Assembly (NCBI RefSeq): GCF_013276795.1
Contig: NZ_VMLR01000003.1
Span: 1-64,000 of the forward strand
From: Streptococcus sp. 2342
GTDB lineage: Bacteria; Bacillota; Bacilli; Lactobacillales; Streptococcaceae
DNA length: 64,000 nt
Reading direction: 5' to 3'
Shown piece by piece: positions 34,022-45,054 of this stretch. The notes beneath the pieces are model-generated. The model made no database searches. It was not told the DNA's origin and saw only the letters and a program-made list of their open reading frames with translations. The translations under genes were made by a program, and so were the position numbers. Every line of letters starts with the position of its first letter. Positions within the stretch are counted from its first letter, which is position 1.

Positions 34022-35301
34022 CAAAGGTTGTTTTTGAAGAAAAATACTATCCAGCTGTAAAAGAAATGATTTATCGAACTCGTTTGTCAAATGGATTGAC
34101 AGTTGCTCTTTTGCCTAAAAAGGAATTTAAAGAGGTTTACGGGAGTGTAACTGTCCAGTTTGGTTCGATAGATACGCTTGTCACAGAAATTGACGGAGAT
34201 GTAAAAAAATATCCTGCAGGAATTGCTCATTTTCTTGAACATAAATTATTTGAAAGAGAAGATTCTAGTGATTTGATGTCTGCTTTTACGAGTCTAGGTG
34301 CAGATAGTAATGCCTTTACAAGCTTTACAAAAACAAGCTATCTTTTTTCAGCAACGGATCATTTTTTAGAAAATTTAGACTTACTTGATGAATTAGTAAC
34401 ATCAGCACATTTTACTGAAGCTTCCATTTTGAGAGAGCAGGATATTATTCAGCAGGAACGAGAAATGTACCAAGATGATCCAGATTCGTGTTTATTCTTT
34501 TCAACCTTAGCGAATTTGTATCCTGGTACTCCTTTAGCAACTGATATAGTTGGAAGTGAGGAGTCCATTTCCCAAATCAATCTAACTAATTTGCAAGAAA
34601 ATTTTACAAGGTTTTACAAACCTGTAAACATGTCTCTGTTTTTAGTTGGTAATTTTGATGTGGAGCTAGTACAGGGATACTTTGAAAGAAAAGAACGGAA
34701 AGATTTAGATGTTCAGGAAGTAGCAAGAGAAAAAATTGTTTTACAGGCTGTAAAGCAAACAGACAGTATGAGAATGGAAGTATCTTCTCCCAAACTAGCG
34801 ATTGGAGTTAGAGGTAAGCGAGAAGTTTCTGAAGCGGATTGCTATCGACATCATATTTTATTAAAATTATTGTTTGCAATGATGTTTGGTTGGACTTCGG
34901 ATCGTTTTCAAAAGTTATATGAATCAGGTAAAATAGATGCTTCCTTATCTCTTGAAATTGAAGTAACAAGTCGTTTTCATTTTGTTATGTTGACAATGGA
35001 TACGAAAGAGCCAGTTGCTTTATCTCATCAATTTAGGAAGGCCATTCGTAATTTTACAAAGGATTTAGATATTACAGAGGATCATTTAGATATTATCAAA
35101 AGAGAGATGTTTGGAGAATTTTTCAGTAGCATGAACTCTCTTGAATTTATTGCAACGCAATATGATGCTTTTGAACATGGTGAGACAATTTTTGATTTAC
35201 CAAAGATTTTACAGGAAATTACTTTAGAGGATGTCCTTGATGCTGGACATCATTTAATAGATGATGGTGACATAGTTGATTTTACAATATTCCCATCGTA
35301 G
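34018..35301 (+). CDS. M16-family zinc peptidase, catalytic partner (YfmH-like)
   Basis: 427-residue metallopeptidase with the inverted zinc motif HFLEH (71-75) and a downstream conserved acidic segment around QQEREMYQDDPD. It is translationally coupled to the non-catalytic partner upstream and followed by the rodZ-like gene 41 bases later. Intracellular, as no signal peptide is seen. Confidence 0.9.
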   Translation: MTKVVFEEKYYPAVKEMIYRTRLSNGLTVALLPKKEFKEVYGSVTVQFGSIDTLVTEIDGDVKKYPAGIAHFLEHKLFEREDSSDLMSAFTSLGADSNAFTSFTKTSYLFSATDHFLENLDLLDELVTSAHFTEASILREQDIIQQEREMYQDDPDSCLFFSTLANLYPGTPLATDIVGSEESISQINLTNLQENFTRFYKPVNMSLFLVGNFDVELVQGYFERKERKDLDVQEVAREKIVLQAVKQTDSMRMEVSSPKLAIGVRGKREVSEADCYRHHILLKLLFAMMFGWTSDRFQKLYESGKIDASLSLEIEVTSRFHFVMLTMDTKEPVALSHQFRKAIRNFTKDLDITEDHLDIIKREMFGEFFSSMNSLEFIATQYDAFEHGETIFDLPKILQEITLEDVLDAGHHLIDDGDIVDFTIFPS

Positions 35302-35342
35302 TAACCTATCATAATAGACACTAGAAAGAAGGGATGACAAGT

Positions 35343-36185
35343 ATGAGAAAAAAAACAATTGGAGAGGTTTTACGATTAGCTAGAATCAATCAGGGATTGA
35401 GTTTAGATGAATTGCAGAAAAAGACAGAAATCCAGTTAGATATGTTGGAAGCAATGGAAGCAGACGATTTCGATCAACTTCCAAGTCCTTTTTACACGCG
35501 TTCTTTCTTGAGAAAATATGCATGGGCTGTTGAGTTAGATGACCAAATTGTCTTGGATGCTTATGATTCTGGGAGTATGATTACTTATGAGGAAGTAGAT
35601 GTTGATGAAGATGAGTTGACAGGTCGTAGACGTTCCAGTAAGAAAAAGAAGAAAAAAACATCATTTTTACCTTTATTTTATTTTATCCTTTTTGCTTTAT
35701 CGATTTTAATTTTTGTGACCTATTATGTTTGGAACTATATTCAAACTCAACCAGAGGGGCTTTCTCTTTCTAATTACAGTGTGGTTCAATCAACAAGTTC
35801 AATAAGTTCAACTAGCTCTGTTCCCCACTCCTCAAGTAGTAGTTCATCTAGCAGTTCTTCTAGTGTAGAATCAGCTATAAGTGTATCAGGCGAAGGAAAT
35901 CATGTAGAAATCGCTTATAAGACAAGTAAGGAAACAGTTAAATTGCAATTGGCAGTTTCAGATGTTACAAGTTGGGTCAGCGTTTCAGAAAGCGAACTTG
36001 AGGGCGGTGTAACCTTATCACCGGATAATAAAAGTGCAGAAGCAACAGTTGCAACTAAAAGTCCTGTAACCATTACGTTAGGTGTTGTAAAAGGTGTTGC
36101 TTTGACAGTAGATAATCAGACTGTTGATTTATCGAAATTAACAGCCCAGACTGGACAAATCACTGTAACCTTTACTAAAAATTAA
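35343..36185 (+). CDS. RodZ-like helix-turn-helix membrane protein
   Basis: 280-residue bitopic protein with an N-terminal cytoplasmic HTH_25 domain (IGEVLRLARINQGLSLDELQ), a lysine-rich stretch, one membrane segment (about 112-132), a serine-rich spacer and a C-terminal DUF4115 domain. RodZ links cytoskeletal and cell-wall machinery in rods; streptococci lack MreB but keep MreCD (nearby) and this protein. ATG 35343 is preferred over 35334 because the Shine-Dalgarno abuts the earlier one. Confidence 0.88.
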   Translation: MRKKTIGEVLRLARINQGLSLDELQKKTEIQLDMLEAMEADDFDQLPSPFYTRSFLRKYAWAVELDDQIVLDAYDSGSMITYEEVDVDEDELTGRRRSSKKKKKKTSFLPLFYFILFALSILIFVTYYVWNYIQTQPEGLSLSNYSVVQSTSSISSTSSVPHSSSSSSSSSSSSVESAISVSGEGNHVEIAYKTSKETVKLQLAVSDVTSWVSVSESELEGGVTLSPDNKSAEATVATKSPVTITLGVVKGVALTVDNQTVDLSKLTAQTGQITVTFTKN

Positions 36186-36195
36186 GGAAAAACGA

Positions 36196-36741
36196 ATGAA
36201 AAAAGAACAAATTCCCAATCTCTTAACAATAGGTCGAATTCTCTTTATACCTATTTTTATCTTTATTTTAACGATAGGAAATTCGATAGAGAGTCATATA
36301 GTGGCAGCTATTATCTTTGCTGTTGCCAGTATTACCGACTATTTAGATGGATATTTAGCTCGTAAATGGAATGTAGTCAGTAATTTCGGTAAATTTGCAG
36401 ATCCTATGGCGGATAAGCTACTAGTTATGTCGGCTTTTATTATGTTGATTGAGCTAGGTATGGCTCCAGCTTGGATTGTTGCAGTGATCATCTGTCGTGA
36501 GTTGGCTGTGACAGGTTTAAGGCTTTTATTGGTTGAAACTGGTGGAACAGTTTTAGCAGCAGCAATGCCTGGAAAAATTAAAACTTTCAGTCAGATGTTT
36601 GCCATTATTTTCTTGCTATTACACTGGACTTTGCTTGGTCAAGTTCTACTTTATGTAGCCTTGTTTTTCACTATCTACTCTGGCTATGATTATTTCAAGG
36701 GTAGTGCCTATGTATTTAAAGGGACATTTGGTTCGAAATGA
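36196..36741 (+). CDS. pgsA: phosphatidylglycerophosphate synthase
   Basis: Membrane enzyme that makes phosphatidylglycerophosphate from CDP-diacylglycerol and glycerol-3-phosphate. The full CDP-alcohol phosphotransferase motif is visible: D51-G52-x2-A55-R56-x8-G65-x3-D69-x3-D73. The 181-residue product has about five membrane segments. Its stop overlaps the ecfA1 start by four bases. Confidence 0.95.
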   Translation: MKKEQIPNLLTIGRILFIPIFIFILTIGNSIESHIVAAIIFAVASITDYLDGYLARKWNVVSNFGKFADPMADKLLVMSAFIMLIELGMAPAWIVAVIICRELAVTGLRLLLVETGGTVLAAAMPGKIKTFSQMFAIIFLLLHWTLLGQVLLYVALFFTIYSGYDYFKGSAYVFKGTFGSK

Positions 36742-37565
36742 AATCAGTAATTGATGTAAAAAATCTTTCTTTTCGTTATAAGGAAAGTCAGGAATACTAT
36801 GATGTGAAGGATATTACGTTTCACGTGAAACGTGGAGAATGGCTTTCGATTGTAGGGCATAATGGTAGTGGTAAATCAACGACGGTTCGCTTAATTGATG
36901 GCTTACTAGAAGCAGAATCTGGAGAGATTGTAATTGATGGCCAACGGCTAACTGAGGAAAATGTTTGGAATATACGTCGTCAAATCGGTATGGTTTTTCA
37001 AAATCCAGACAATCAGTTTGTTGGAGCGACTGTTGAAGACGATGTTGCCTTTGGTTTGGAAAATCAGGGCCTTTCTCGTCAAGAAATGAAAAAGAGAGTG
37101 GAAGAAGCTCTGGATTTGGTTGGCATGTTGGACTTTAAAAAGAGAGAGCCAGCACGTTTATCGGGTGGCCAAAAGCAACGTGTGGCCATTGCAGGTGTTG
37201 TAGCCCTAAGACCAGCTATTCTAATCTTAGATGAAGCAACGAGTATGTTGGATCCTGAGGGGCGTAGAGAACTGATTGAGACAGTAAAAGGAATTCGGAA
37301 AGACTATGATATGACGGTCATTTCCATTACACATGATTTGGAAGAAGTTGCCATGAGTGATCGTGTATTGGTCATGAAAAAAGGGTCAATTGAATCAACT
37401 AGTAGTCCAAGAGATCTTTTCTCTCGAAATGATTTAGATCAAATTGGATTAGACAATCCTTTTGCCAATCAATTAAAACATTCTTTGAACCAGAATGGCT
37501 ATGATTTACCTGAAAATTATTTGACAGAAAGTGAGCTAGAGGATAAGCTATGGGAATTGCTCTAG
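36738..37565 (+). CDS. ecfA1: energy-coupling factor transporter ATPase EcfA1
   Basis: First ATPase of the shared ECF vitamin-transport module. The 275-residue product has Walker [10 protein letters not shown] (40-48), a QNPDNQFV Q-loop typical of Ecf ATPases and signature LSGGQKQRV. It overlaps pgsA and ecfA2. The module serves several substrate-binding S proteins encoded elsewhere. A parS-like site lies inside (36817-36832). Confidence 0.96.
   Translation: MKSVIDVKNLSFRYKESQEYYDVKDITFHVKRGEWLSIVGHNGSGKSTTVRLIDGLLEAESGEIVIDGQRLTEENVWNIRRQIGMVFQNPDNQFVGATVEDDVAFGLENQGLSRQEMKKRVEEALDLVGMLDFKKREPARLSGGQKQRVAIAGVVALRPAILILDEATSMLDPEGRRELIETVKGIRKDYDMTVISITHDLEEVAMSDRVLVMKKGSIESTSSPRDLFSRNDLDQIGLDNPFANQLKHSLNQNGYDLPENYLTESELEDKLWELL
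36817..36832. promoter_or_regulatory. parS-like ParB binding site
   Basis: CGTTTCACGTGAAACG, with the palindrome extending one base further on each side (36816-36833). It lies inside ecfA1, about 22 kb from the dnaA start. Confidence 0.88.
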
Positions 37566-38389
37566 AAAATGTGAGTTTTACATATCAAGAAGGGACTCCC
37601 TTAGCTTCAGCAGCTTTGTCGGATGTTTCTTTGACGATTGAAGATGGTTCTTATACGGCTTTAATTGGCCATACAGGTAGTGGCAAATCAACTATTTTAC
37701 AACTCTTAAATGGTTTATTGGTTCCAAGTCAAGGGAGCGTGCGGGTTTTTGATACCTTAATCACCTCGACTTCTAAAAATAAAGATATTCGTCAAATTAG
37801 AAAACAGGTTGGCTTGGTATTTCAGTTTGCTGAAAATCAGATTTTTGAAGAAACGGTTTTGAAAGATGTTGCTTTTGGCCCGCAAAATTTTGGAGTTTCT
37901 GAAGAAGATGCGGAGCAGATTGCGCGTGAGAAACTGGCTCTGGTTGGAATCGATGAATCACTTTTTAATCGTAGCCCGTTTGAGCTATCAGGTGGACAAA
38001 TGAGACGTGTTGCCATTGCAGGCATACTTGCTATGGAACCAGCCATATTAGTCTTAGATGAGCCCACAGCAGGCCTAGATCCTCTGGGAAGAAAAGAGCT
38101 GATGAATTTGTTCAAAAAACTCCACCAGTCAGGGATGACCATTGTCTTGGTAACGCATTTGATGGATGATGTTGCTGAATATGCGAATCAAGTCTATGTG
38201 ATGGAAAAGGGACGTCTAGTTAAGGGTGGTAAGCCAAGTGATGTCTTTCAAGATGTTGTCTTTATGGAAGAAGTGCAGTTGGGAGTACCTAAAATTACGG
38301 CCTTTTGTAAACGATTGGCTGATAGAGGTGTGTCATTTAAACGATTACCGATTAAGATAGAGGAGTTCAAGGAGTCGCGAAATGGATAG
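37550..38389 (+). CDS. ecfA2: energy-coupling factor transporter ATPase EcfA2
   Basis: Second ATPase of the ECF module, 279 residues, with Walker [10 protein letters not shown] (40-48), Q-loop QFAENQIF and signature LSGGQMRRV. It overlaps ecfA1 by 16 bases and ecfT by eight, so the three should be made in fixed ratio. Confidence 0.96.
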   Translation: MGIALENVSFTYQEGTPLASAALSDVSLTIEDGSYTALIGHTGSGKSTILQLLNGLLVPSQGSVRVFDTLITSTSKNKDIRQIRKQVGLVFQFAENQIFEETVLKDVAFGPQNFGVSEEDAEQIAREKLALVGIDESLFNRSPFELSGGQMRRVAIAGILAMEPAILVLDEPTAGLDPLGRKELMNLFKKLHQSGMTIVLVTHLMDDVAEYANQVYVMEKGRLVKGGKPSDVFQDVVFMEEVQLGVPKITAFCKRLADRGVSFKRLPIKIEEFKESRNG

Positions 38390-39176
38390 TATGATTTTGG
38401 GGCGTTATATCCCAGGGGATTCGATTGTTCACCGATTGGATCCACGTAGCAAATTGCTGGCTATGATGCTACTAATTTTGATCGTTTTTTGGGCTAATAA
38501 CCCCTTGACGAATCTAATTCTTTTTATAGCGACAGGGATATTTATTGCCTTGTCAGGAGTATCTCTTTCATTTTTTATTCAGGGCTTGAAGTCTATGTTT
38601 TTCTTGATTGCCTTCACAACTATTTTTCAACTGTTTTTCATTTCTAATGGGAATGTTTTATTTGAGTTTTCGTTTGTGAGAATCACGGATTATGCTTTGC
38701 AACAAGCTGGGATTATTTTTTGTCGCTTTGTATTGATTATTTTCTTTTCAACTTTGTTAACCTTAACGACCATGCCCTTAAGTTTGGCATCAGCTGTCGA
38801 AGCTTTGTTAGCGCCTTTAAAGCGTGTGAAAGTTCCAGTTCATGAAATTGGATTGATGCTGTCCATGAGTCTACGTTTTGTTCCAACCTTGATGGATGAT
38901 ACGACGCGGATTATGAATGCACAGAAAGCGCGTGGAGTGGATTTTGGTGAAGGAAGCATTGCTCAAAAAGTAAAGGCTATGATTCCTATTTTGATTCCTC
39001 TTTTTGCGACAAGTTTAAAACGTTCGGATTCCTTGGCTATCGCCATGGAAGCGCGTGGTTATCAGGGTGGAAAAGGCAGAAGTCAATACCGACAATTGAA
39101 ATGGACTCGAAAGGATACGCTGACCATTCTTGTTGTTATCGTACTTGGTTGTTGCTTATTTTTCTTAAAATCTTAG
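38382..39176 (+). CDS. ecfT: energy-coupling factor transporter membrane subunit EcfT
   Basis: Transmembrane scaffold of the ECF transporter, 264 residues with about five hydrophobic segments. The coupling-helix motifs are seen as QKARGVDF and MEARGYQGG, the paired A-R-G motifs that contact EcfA1 and EcfA2. Last gene of the pgsA-ecfA1-ecfA2-ecfT cluster. Confidence 0.95.
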   Translation: MDSMILGRYIPGDSIVHRLDPRSKLLAMMLLILIVFWANNPLTNLILFIATGIFIALSGVSLSFFIQGLKSMFFLIAFTTIFQLFFISNGNVLFEFSFVRITDYALQQAGIIFCRFVLIIFFSTLLTLTTMPLSLASAVEALLAPLKRVKVPVHEIGLMLSMSLRFVPTLMDDTTRIMNAQKARGVDFGEGSIAQKVKAMIPILIPLFATSLKRSDSLAIAMEARGYQGGKGRSQYRQLKWTRKDTLTILVVIVLGCCLFFLKS

Positions 39177-39235
39177 TAGCTTTCAGGAATTGATAAAAAA
39201 GTTACTGTAACAGTTCTTGATATAAAGGTAGGGAT

Positions 39236-40054
39236 ATGAACCGTTTTAAAAAATCAAAATATGTCATTATTGTTTTTGTCACTGTTCTGCTTGTATCAGC
39301 TCTCTTAGCGACGACTTATTCAAGTACAATTGTAACAAAATTAGGAGATGGAATTTCATTGGTTGATAGGGTTGTACAAAAACCTTTTCAGTGGTTTGAT
39401 TCTGTCAAATCAGATTTGGCTCATTTGACACGAACATATAATGAAAATGAAAGTTTGAAGAAACAGATTTACCAATTAGAAGTTAAATCAAATGAGGCGG
39501 AAAGTTTAAAGACAGAAAATGAACAATTGCGTCAATTGCTTGATATGAAGTCTAAATTGCAAGCCACAAAGACTTTAGCAGCAGATGTTATTATGCGTTC
39601 TCCGGTATCTTGGAAACAGGAATTGACCTTAGATGTAGGCAAATCAAAAGGAGCTTCAGATAACATGTTAGCTATTGCAAATGGTGGTTTGATTGGGAGC
39701 GTTTCAAAAGTGGAGGACAACTCTACCATGGTCAACCTTCTGACAAATACGGAAAATGCTGATAAGATTTCTGTTAAAATTCAACACGGCACTACCACAA
39801 TTTATGGAATTATTGTTGGCTACGACAAGGAAAATGAAGTTCTTAAAATTAGCCAATTAAATAGTAATAGCGATATTAGTGCGGGAGATAAGGTGACTAC
39901 TGGTGGATTAGGAAACTTTAACGTTGCTGATATTCCTGTTGGTGAAGTGGTTGCCACAACGCATAGTACAGACTATTTGACACGAGAAGTAACTGTTAAA
40001 TTGAGTGCAGATACTCATAATGTGGATGTGATAGAATTAGTGGGGAATTCATAA
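39236..40054 (+). CDS. mreC: cell-shape protein MreC
   Basis: Bitopic protein that organises peripheral peptidoglycan synthesis. The 272-residue product has an N-terminal membrane segment (about 9-28), a coiled coil (about 64-105) and a C-terminal beta-rich domain with IANGGLIGSV and KVTTGGLGNFNVADIPVG segments. It overlaps mreD by one base. Streptococci have MreCD without MreB, and they work with pcsB just downstream in wall growth. Confidence 0.95.
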   Translation: MNRFKKSKYVIIVFVTVLLVSALLATTYSSTIVTKLGDGISLVDRVVQKPFQWFDSVKSDLAHLTRTYNENESLKKQIYQLEVKSNEAESLKTENEQLRQLLDMKSKLQATKTLAADVIMRSPVSWKQELTLDVGKSKGASDNMLAIANGGLIGSVSKVEDNSTMVNLLTNTENADKISVKIQHGTTTIYGIIVGYDKENEVLKISQLNSNSDISAGDKVTTGGLGNFNVADIPVGEVVATTHSTDYLTREVTVKLSADTHNVDVIELVGNS

Positions 40055-40548
40055 TGAGACAGTTGAAGCGGGTTGGAGTGTTTTTATTGCTTCCTTTCTT
40101 TGTTCTAATTGACGCCCATATTAGCCAGCTTCTGGGCTCATTTTTCCCCCATGTACATTTGGCTAGTCATTTTCTTTTTCTATTTCTCTTATTTGAGACA
40201 ATAGAAGTATCAGAATATCTCTATCTAGTCTATTGTTTTATGGTGGGCCTGGTTTATGATGTTTACTTTTTCCATCTAATAGGGATTGCAACTCTCTTAT
40301 TTATCTTATTGGGAGCCCTTCTTCATAAATTGAATAGTGTTATTTTGTTGAATCGTTGGACAAGAATGCTAGCCATGATTGTCCTGACATTCCTGTTTGA
40401 AATGGGTAGTTATCTTTTGGCTTTTATGGTAGGGCTGACAGTGGATAACATGTCGATTTTTATAGTCTATAGCTTGGTACCGACGATGATTTTAAATTTT
40501 TTATGGGTTACTGTTTTTCAATTTATTTTTGAAAAATATTATCTATAA
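40054..40548 (+). CDS. mreD: cell-shape protein MreD
   Basis: 164-residue integral membrane partner of MreC with about five hydrophobic segments and little else. Assigned from hydropathy, length and coupling to mreC. Confidence 0.92.
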   Translation: MRQLKRVGVFLLLPFFVLIDAHISQLLGSFFPHVHLASHFLFLFLLFETIEVSEYLYLVYCFMVGLVYDVYFFHLIGIATLLFILLGALLHKLNSVILLNRWTRMLAMIVLTFLFEMGSYLLAFMVGLTVDNMSIFIVYSLVPTMILNFLWVTVFQFIFEKYYL

Positions 40549-40562
40549 GAACGACATATAAA

Positions 40563-40606
40563 TGTAACAAAGGCGTAATATTTATTGGAGTTTTTTTTGG
40601 TATACT
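40563..40606 (+). promoter_or_regulatory. WalR-type site and -10 box of pcsB
   Basis: TGTAAC-AAAGG-CGTAAT (40563-40579) matches the WalR/VicR direct repeat TGTWAH-N5-TGTWAH with one mismatch. A -10 TATACT with TTGG before it is at 40601-40606. Control of pcsB by the essential WalRK system is established in pneumococcus. Confidence 0.78.
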
Positions 40607-40641
40607 AGTATTGTCTTAAACAGAAGGAGTATTTATTAACC

Positions 40642-41820
40642 ATGAAGAAAAAAATCTTAGCCTCGCTTTTATTAAGTACAGTAATGGTTTCCCAGGCAGC
40701 AGTATTGACGACTGCCCATGCAGAAACGACTGATGACAAAATTGCTGCTCAAGATAATAAAATTAGTAACTTAACAGCACAACAACAAGAAGCACAAAAA
40801 CAAGTTGATCAAATTCAGGAGCAAGTATCTGCTATTCAAGCAGAGCAATCTAACTTGCAATCTGAAAATGATAGATTACAAGCAGAATCTAAGAAACTCG
40901 AGGGTGAGATTACAGAACTTTCTAAAAACATTGTTTCTCGTAACCAATCTTTAGAAAAACAAGCTCGTAGTGCTCAAACAAATGGAGCTGCAACTAGCTA
41001 CATCAATACGATTGTAAACTCAAAATCAATTACAGAAGCTATTTCACGTGTTGCTGCAATGAGTGAAATCGTATCTGCGAATAACAAAATGTTGGAACAA
41101 CAAAAGGCAGATAAGAAAGCTATTTCTGAAAAGCAAGTAGCAAACAATGATGCTATCAATACTGTAATTGCTAATCAACAAAAATTGGCAGATGATGCTC
41201 AAGCATTGACTACTAAACAGGCAGAACTAAAAGCTGCTGAATTGAGTCTTGCTGCTGAGAAAGCGACAGCTGAAGGGGAAAAAGCAAGTCTATTGGAACA
41301 AAAAGCAGCAGCTGAGGCTGAGGCTCGTGCAGCTGCGGCAGCAGAAGCGGCTTATAAAGAAAAACAAGCTAGCCAACAACAATCAGTACTTGCTTCAGGT
41401 AATACCAACCTAACAGCACAGGTACAGGCAGTATCTGAATCTGCAGTAGCACCTGTTCAGGCTAAAGTACGTCCAACATATAACACAGATGCCTCAACTT
41501 ATCCAATTGGTGAATGTACCTGGGGAGTTAAAACATTAGCACCTTGGGCTGGAGACTATTGGGGTAATGGAGCACAGTGGGCCACAAGTGCAGCAGCAGC
41601 AGGTTTCCGTACAGGTTCAACCCCTCAAGTTGGAGCAATTGCATGTTGGAACGATGGTGGATATGGACACGTAGCGGTTGTTACAGCTGTTGAATCAACA
41701 ACACGTATCCAAGTATCAGAATCAAACTATGCAGGTAATCGCACACTTGGAAACCACCGTGGATGGTTTAATCCAACAACGACTTCTGAAGGTTTTGTGA
41801 CATATATTTATGCAGACTAA
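40642..41820 (+). CDS. pcsB: cell-separation peptidoglycan hydrolase PcsB
   Basis: Secreted septum-splitting hydrolase activated by FtsEX. The 392-residue product has a signal peptide (cleavage near AHA-ET, about 27), a long coiled coil (about 35-240), an alanine-rich hinge and a CHAP domain with catalytic Cys292 (GECTWG) and His343 (YGHVAV). These residue numbers match those I recall for the pneumococcal enzyme. Regulated by WalR and followed by a strong terminator. Confidence 0.97.
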   Translation: MKKKILASLLLSTVMVSQAAVLTTAHAETTDDKIAAQDNKISNLTAQQQEAQKQVDQIQEQVSAIQAEQSNLQSENDRLQAESKKLEGEITELSKNIVSRNQSLEKQARSAQTNGAATSYINTIVNSKSITEAISRVAAMSEIVSANNKMLEQQKADKKAISEKQVANNDAINTVIANQQKLADDAQALTTKQAELKAAELSLAAEKATAEGEKASLLEQKAAAEAEARAAAAAEAAYKEKQASQQQSVLASGNTNLTAQVQAVSESAVAPVQAKVRPTYNTDASTYPIGECTWGVKTLAPWAGDYWGNGAQWATSAAAAGFRTGSTPQVGAIACWNDGGYGHVAVVTAVESTTRIQVSESNYAGNRTLGNHRGWFNPTTTSEGFVTYIYAD

Positions 41821-41824
41821 TTAG

Positions 41825-41852
41825 AGAGGGACTCGAATAGAGCCCTCTTTTT
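41825..41852 (+). terminator. terminator after pcsB
   Basis: AGAGGG/CCCTCT stem with a 12-nt loop and a following T tract. Confidence 0.82.
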
Positions 41853-42043
41853 CAGGTTTTACCGTGACAATAACGATTAAAAATCCCATCAAAATAGCTT
41901 GAAAATATCGAAAAAGTATGGTAGAATAAAAATTGTCGTGTGAACGATAATACTCATTCTTGATGAATTGTGAAGCAGTTGCCCTTGGGTCGTTTTGCGA
42001 GTTGAAGTCAAGAAGAGGAAAAAAACAAAAAGGAGAAATACTC

Positions 42044-42823
42044 ATGGCAGTAATTTCAATGAAACAACTTCTTGAGGCTGGTGTACACTTTGGTCACCAA
42101 ACTCGTCGCTGGAACCCTAAGATGGCTAAATACATCTTTACAGAGCGTAACGGAATCCACGTTATCGACTTGCAACAAACTGTAAAATACGCTGACCAAG
42201 CATACGACTTCATGCGTGATGCAGCAGCTAACGATGCAGTTGTATTGTTCGTTGGTACTAAGAAACAAGCAGCTGATGCAGTTGCTGAAGAAGCAGTACG
42301 TTCAGGTCAATACTTCATCAACCACCGTTGGTTGGGTGGAACTCTTACAAACTGGGGAACAATCCAAAAACGTATCGCTCGTTTGAAAGAAATTAAACGT
42401 ATGGAAGAAGATGGAACTTTCGAAGTTCTTCCTAAGAAAGAAGTTGCACTTCTTAACAAACAACGTGCGCGTCTTGAAAAATTCTTGGGTGGTATCGAAG
42501 ATATGCCTCGTATCCCAGATGTGATGTACGTAGTTGACCCACATAAAGAGCAAATCGCTGTTAAAGAAGCTAAAAAATTGGGAATTCCAGTTGTAGCGAT
42601 GGTCGACACAAATACTGATCCAGATGATATCGATGTAATCATCCCAGCTAACGATGACGCTATCCGCGCTGTTAAATTGATTACAGCTAAATTGGCTGAT
42701 GCTATCATCGAAGGACGTCAAGGTGAGGATGCAGTAGCAGTTGAAGCAGAATTTGCAGCTTCAGAAACTCAAGCAGATTCAATTGAAGAAATCGTTGAAG
42801 TTGTAGAAGGCGACAACGCTTAA
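42044..42823 (+). CDS. rpsB: 30S ribosomal protein S2
   Basis: Small-subunit ribosomal protein of 259 residues from the ATG at 42044 ([25 protein letters not shown]), preceded by AAAGGAG. An in-frame upstream start at 41960 would add an unlikely basic tail lying in the untranslated leader. The signature RWLGGTLTN is present. Codon use is strongly biased, as expected for a highly expressed gene. A structured hairpin separates it from tsf. Confidence 0.98.
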
Positions 42824-42846
42824 TTCATAATAAATAGTAATTACCT

Positions 42847-42881
42847 AGGAGGGCGGGGCTTAGCCCGGCTCTCCTATTTTT
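42847..42881 (+). terminator. rpsB-tsf attenuator-like hairpin
   Basis: GC-rich stem with outer arms AGGAG/CTCCT and inner GGGC/GCCC (42847-42875), then ATTTTT. It could partly end transcription so that rpsB exceeds tsf, or mark an RNase site. Confidence 0.7.
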
Positions 42882-42902
42882 AAAAAATATAGGAGAATCA
42901 AA

Positions 42903-43943
42903 ATGGCAGAAATTACAGCTAAACTTGTTAAAGAGTTGCGTGAAAAATCTGGTGCTGGTGTTATGGACGCTAAAAAAGCATTGGTTGAAGTGGAAGGCGA
43001 TATCGAAAAAGCGATTGAATTGCTTCGCGAAAAAGGTATGGCAAAAGCAGCTAAGAAAGCTGACCGTGTTGCTGCAGAAGGTTTGACTGGTGTTTATGTT
43101 GACGGTAACATTGCAGCAGTTGTTGAAGTAAATGCTGAAACTGACTTCGTTGCGAAAAACGCTCAATTTGTTGAGTTGGTAAACGCAACAGCTAAAGCAA
43201 TCGTTGAAGGAAAACCAGCTAACAACGAAGAAGCTCTTGCTTTGACAATGCCTTCAGGTGAAACTCTTGAAGCTGCATACGTATCTGCAACAGCGACTAT
43301 CGGAGAAAAAATCTCATTCCGTCGCTTTGCTTTGATTGAAAAAACAGATGCACAACACTTCGGAGCCTACCAACACAACGGTGGACGTATCGGTGTTATC
43401 TCTGTAATCGAAGGTGGAGACGAAGCACTTGCTAAACAAATTTCAATGCACATCGCTGCTATGAAACCAACAGTTCTTTCATACAAAGAATTGGATGAGC
43501 AATTTGTTAAAGATGAGTTGGCACAATTGAACCACGTTATCGACCAAGATAACGAAAGCCGTGCAATGGTTAACAAACCAGCTCTTCCACACTTGAAATA
43601 TGGATCAAAAGCACAATTGACTGATGAAGTGATCGCTCAAGCTGAAGCTGACATCAAAGCTGAATTGGCTGCAGAAGGCAAACCAGAAAAAATCTGGGAC
43701 AAAATCATCCCAGGTAAAATGGATCGCTTCATGCTTGACAATACTAAAGTTGACCAAGCTTACACACTTCTTGCACAAGTTTATATCATGGATGACAGCA
43801 AGACAGTTGAAGCATACCTTGAGTCAGTTAACGCTTCAGTAGTTGAGTTCGCTCGCTTTGAAGTTGGTGAAGGTATCGAAAAAGCTGCAAACGACTTTGA
43901 AGCTGAAGTTGCGGCTACAATGGCAGCAGCCTTGAATAACTAA
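42903..43943 (+). CDS. tsf: translation elongation factor Ts
   Basis: Guanine nucleotide exchange factor for EF-Tu. The 346-residue product has the N-terminal UBA-like segment [21 protein letters not shown] and the TDFVAKN motif of the core domain. At 346 residues it has the longer streptococcal form. Highly biased codons, own Shine-Dalgarno sequence, strong terminator after. Confidence 0.98.
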   Translation: MAEITAKLVKELREKSGAGVMDAKKALVEVEGDIEKAIELLREKGMAKAAKKADRVAAEGLTGVYVDGNIAAVVEVNAETDFVAKNAQFVELVNATAKAIVEGKPANNEEALALTMPSGETLEAAYVSATATIGEKISFRRFALIEKTDAQHFGAYQHNGGRIGVISVIEGGDEALAKQISMHIAAMKPTVLSYKELDEQFVKDELAQLNHVIDQDNESRAMVNKPALPHLKYGSKAQLTDEVIAQAEADIKAELAAEGKPEKIWDKIIPGKMDRFMLDNTKVDQAYTLLAQVYIMDDSKTVEAYLESVNASVVEFARFEVGEGIEKAANDFEAEVAATMAAALNN

Positions 43944-43950
43944 TTATAGA

Positions 43951-43977
43951 AAGGAAGTAAATTTGCTTCCTTTTTTC
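43951..43977 (+). terminator. terminator after tsf
   Basis: AAGGAAG/CTTCCTT stem followed by TTTTTT. Confidence 0.85.
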
Positions 43978-44030
43978 TATGCAGTCGATCCTTATAGGGA
44001 GAACTTCCTATTTTCAAGGTAAAAATAAAA

Positions 44031-44048
44031 AGCCCTATAATAAGGGCT
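44031..44048 (-). terminator. terminator after cysK
   Basis: AGCCCT/AGGGCT stem; on the minus strand it is followed by TTTTTATTTTT. Confidence 0.8.
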
Positions 44049-44064
44049 AAGTGCATTTAGGAGA

Positions 44065-44991
44065 CTAAACTTCAAATTCATAGAGTGTTGTAGAGAGATA
44101 ACGTTCACCGTTATCTGGTGCTAGAGCAAGAACTTTTTTACCTGTACCTAATTTTTTGGCAATCTCGATGGCTCCGTAGATAGCTGCAGCTGAAGAAATC
44201 CCTACAAGGAAACCTTCTTTTCCACCAATTTCACGGCCGAGTGCTAGAGCATCGTCTGACGTTACACGAACGATACCATCATAAGCCTTTGTATCCAGTG
44301 TATCAGGAATAAATCCAGCTGATATACCTTGAATTTTGTGAGGACCAGGTTTTTCACCAGATAGAATAGCAGATTCATCAGCTTCCACTGCATAAACTTG
44401 AATGTTTGAATTTGCTGATTTGAGTGCATGAGAAACACCAGAAATTGTTCCACCGGTACCAACTCCAGCAACAAAGGCATCTAATCCATTTTTACCGAAA
44501 GCAGCTAGTATCTCAGCTCCTGTTGTTCTTTCGTGTACTTCTGGATTTGCTGGGTTGTCAAATTGAAGAGGAAGGAAACCATCACGTTCAGCAGCGATTT
44601 CTTGAGCCTTAGCAATAGCACCTTTCATTCCTTCGCTACCAGGAGTAAGGACGAGTTCAGCACCATAGGCTTGGATAATCTTACGTCGTTCCACACTCAT
44701 AGTTTCAGGCATAACGATAACAACTTTATACCCTTTAGCAGCCCCTACCCATGAAAGTCCAATACCAGTGTTTCCACTTGTTGCTTCAACAATAGTAGAA
44801 CCAGGTTTCAGAATACCGTCTTGTTCAGCTTTTTCAATCATGCTAAGAGCAATACGGTCTTTTACAGAAGAACCAGGGTTAAATGCTTCAAGTTTTACAT
44901 AGACATCTGCAGCACCTTCTGGCACAATGTTGTTGAGTTTAACAATCGGAGTTTGACCGATTAGTTCAGTAATGTTGTTATAAATAGACAT
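44065..44991 (-). CDS. cysK: cysteine synthase A (O-acetylserine sulfhydrylase)
   Basis: PLP enzyme that makes cysteine from O-acetylserine and sulfide. The 308-residue product has the PLP lysine K44 (NPGSSVKDR), the substrate loop TSGNTG (71-76) and the GTGGTISG phosphate-binding loop. Monocistronic, with its own terminator. Confidence 0.96.
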   Translation of the reverse strand: MSIYNNITELIGQTPIVKLNNIVPEGAADVYVKLEAFNPGSSVKDRIALSMIEKAEQDGILKPGSTIVEATSGNTGIGLSWVGAAKGYKVVIVMPETMSVERRKIIQAYGAELVLTPGSEGMKGAIAKAQEIAAERDGFLPLQFDNPANPEVHERTTGAEILAAFGKNGLDAFVAGVGTGGTISGVSHALKSANSNIQVYAVEADESAILSGEKPGPHKIQGISAGFIPDTLDTKAYDGIVRVTSDDALALGREIGGKEGFLVGISSAAAIYGAIEIAKKLGTGKKVLALAPDNGERYLSTTLYEFEV

Positions 44992-45054
44992 ATGAATACC
45001 TCTTTGTATAAGATATCTCTAGTATAACGCTATCTATACCATTTGTAAAATATA

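Noticed and set aside
41960-42043. N-terminal extension of rpsB
   Set aside because: It lies in the untranslated leader; S2 begins at 42044 with a good ribosome site.
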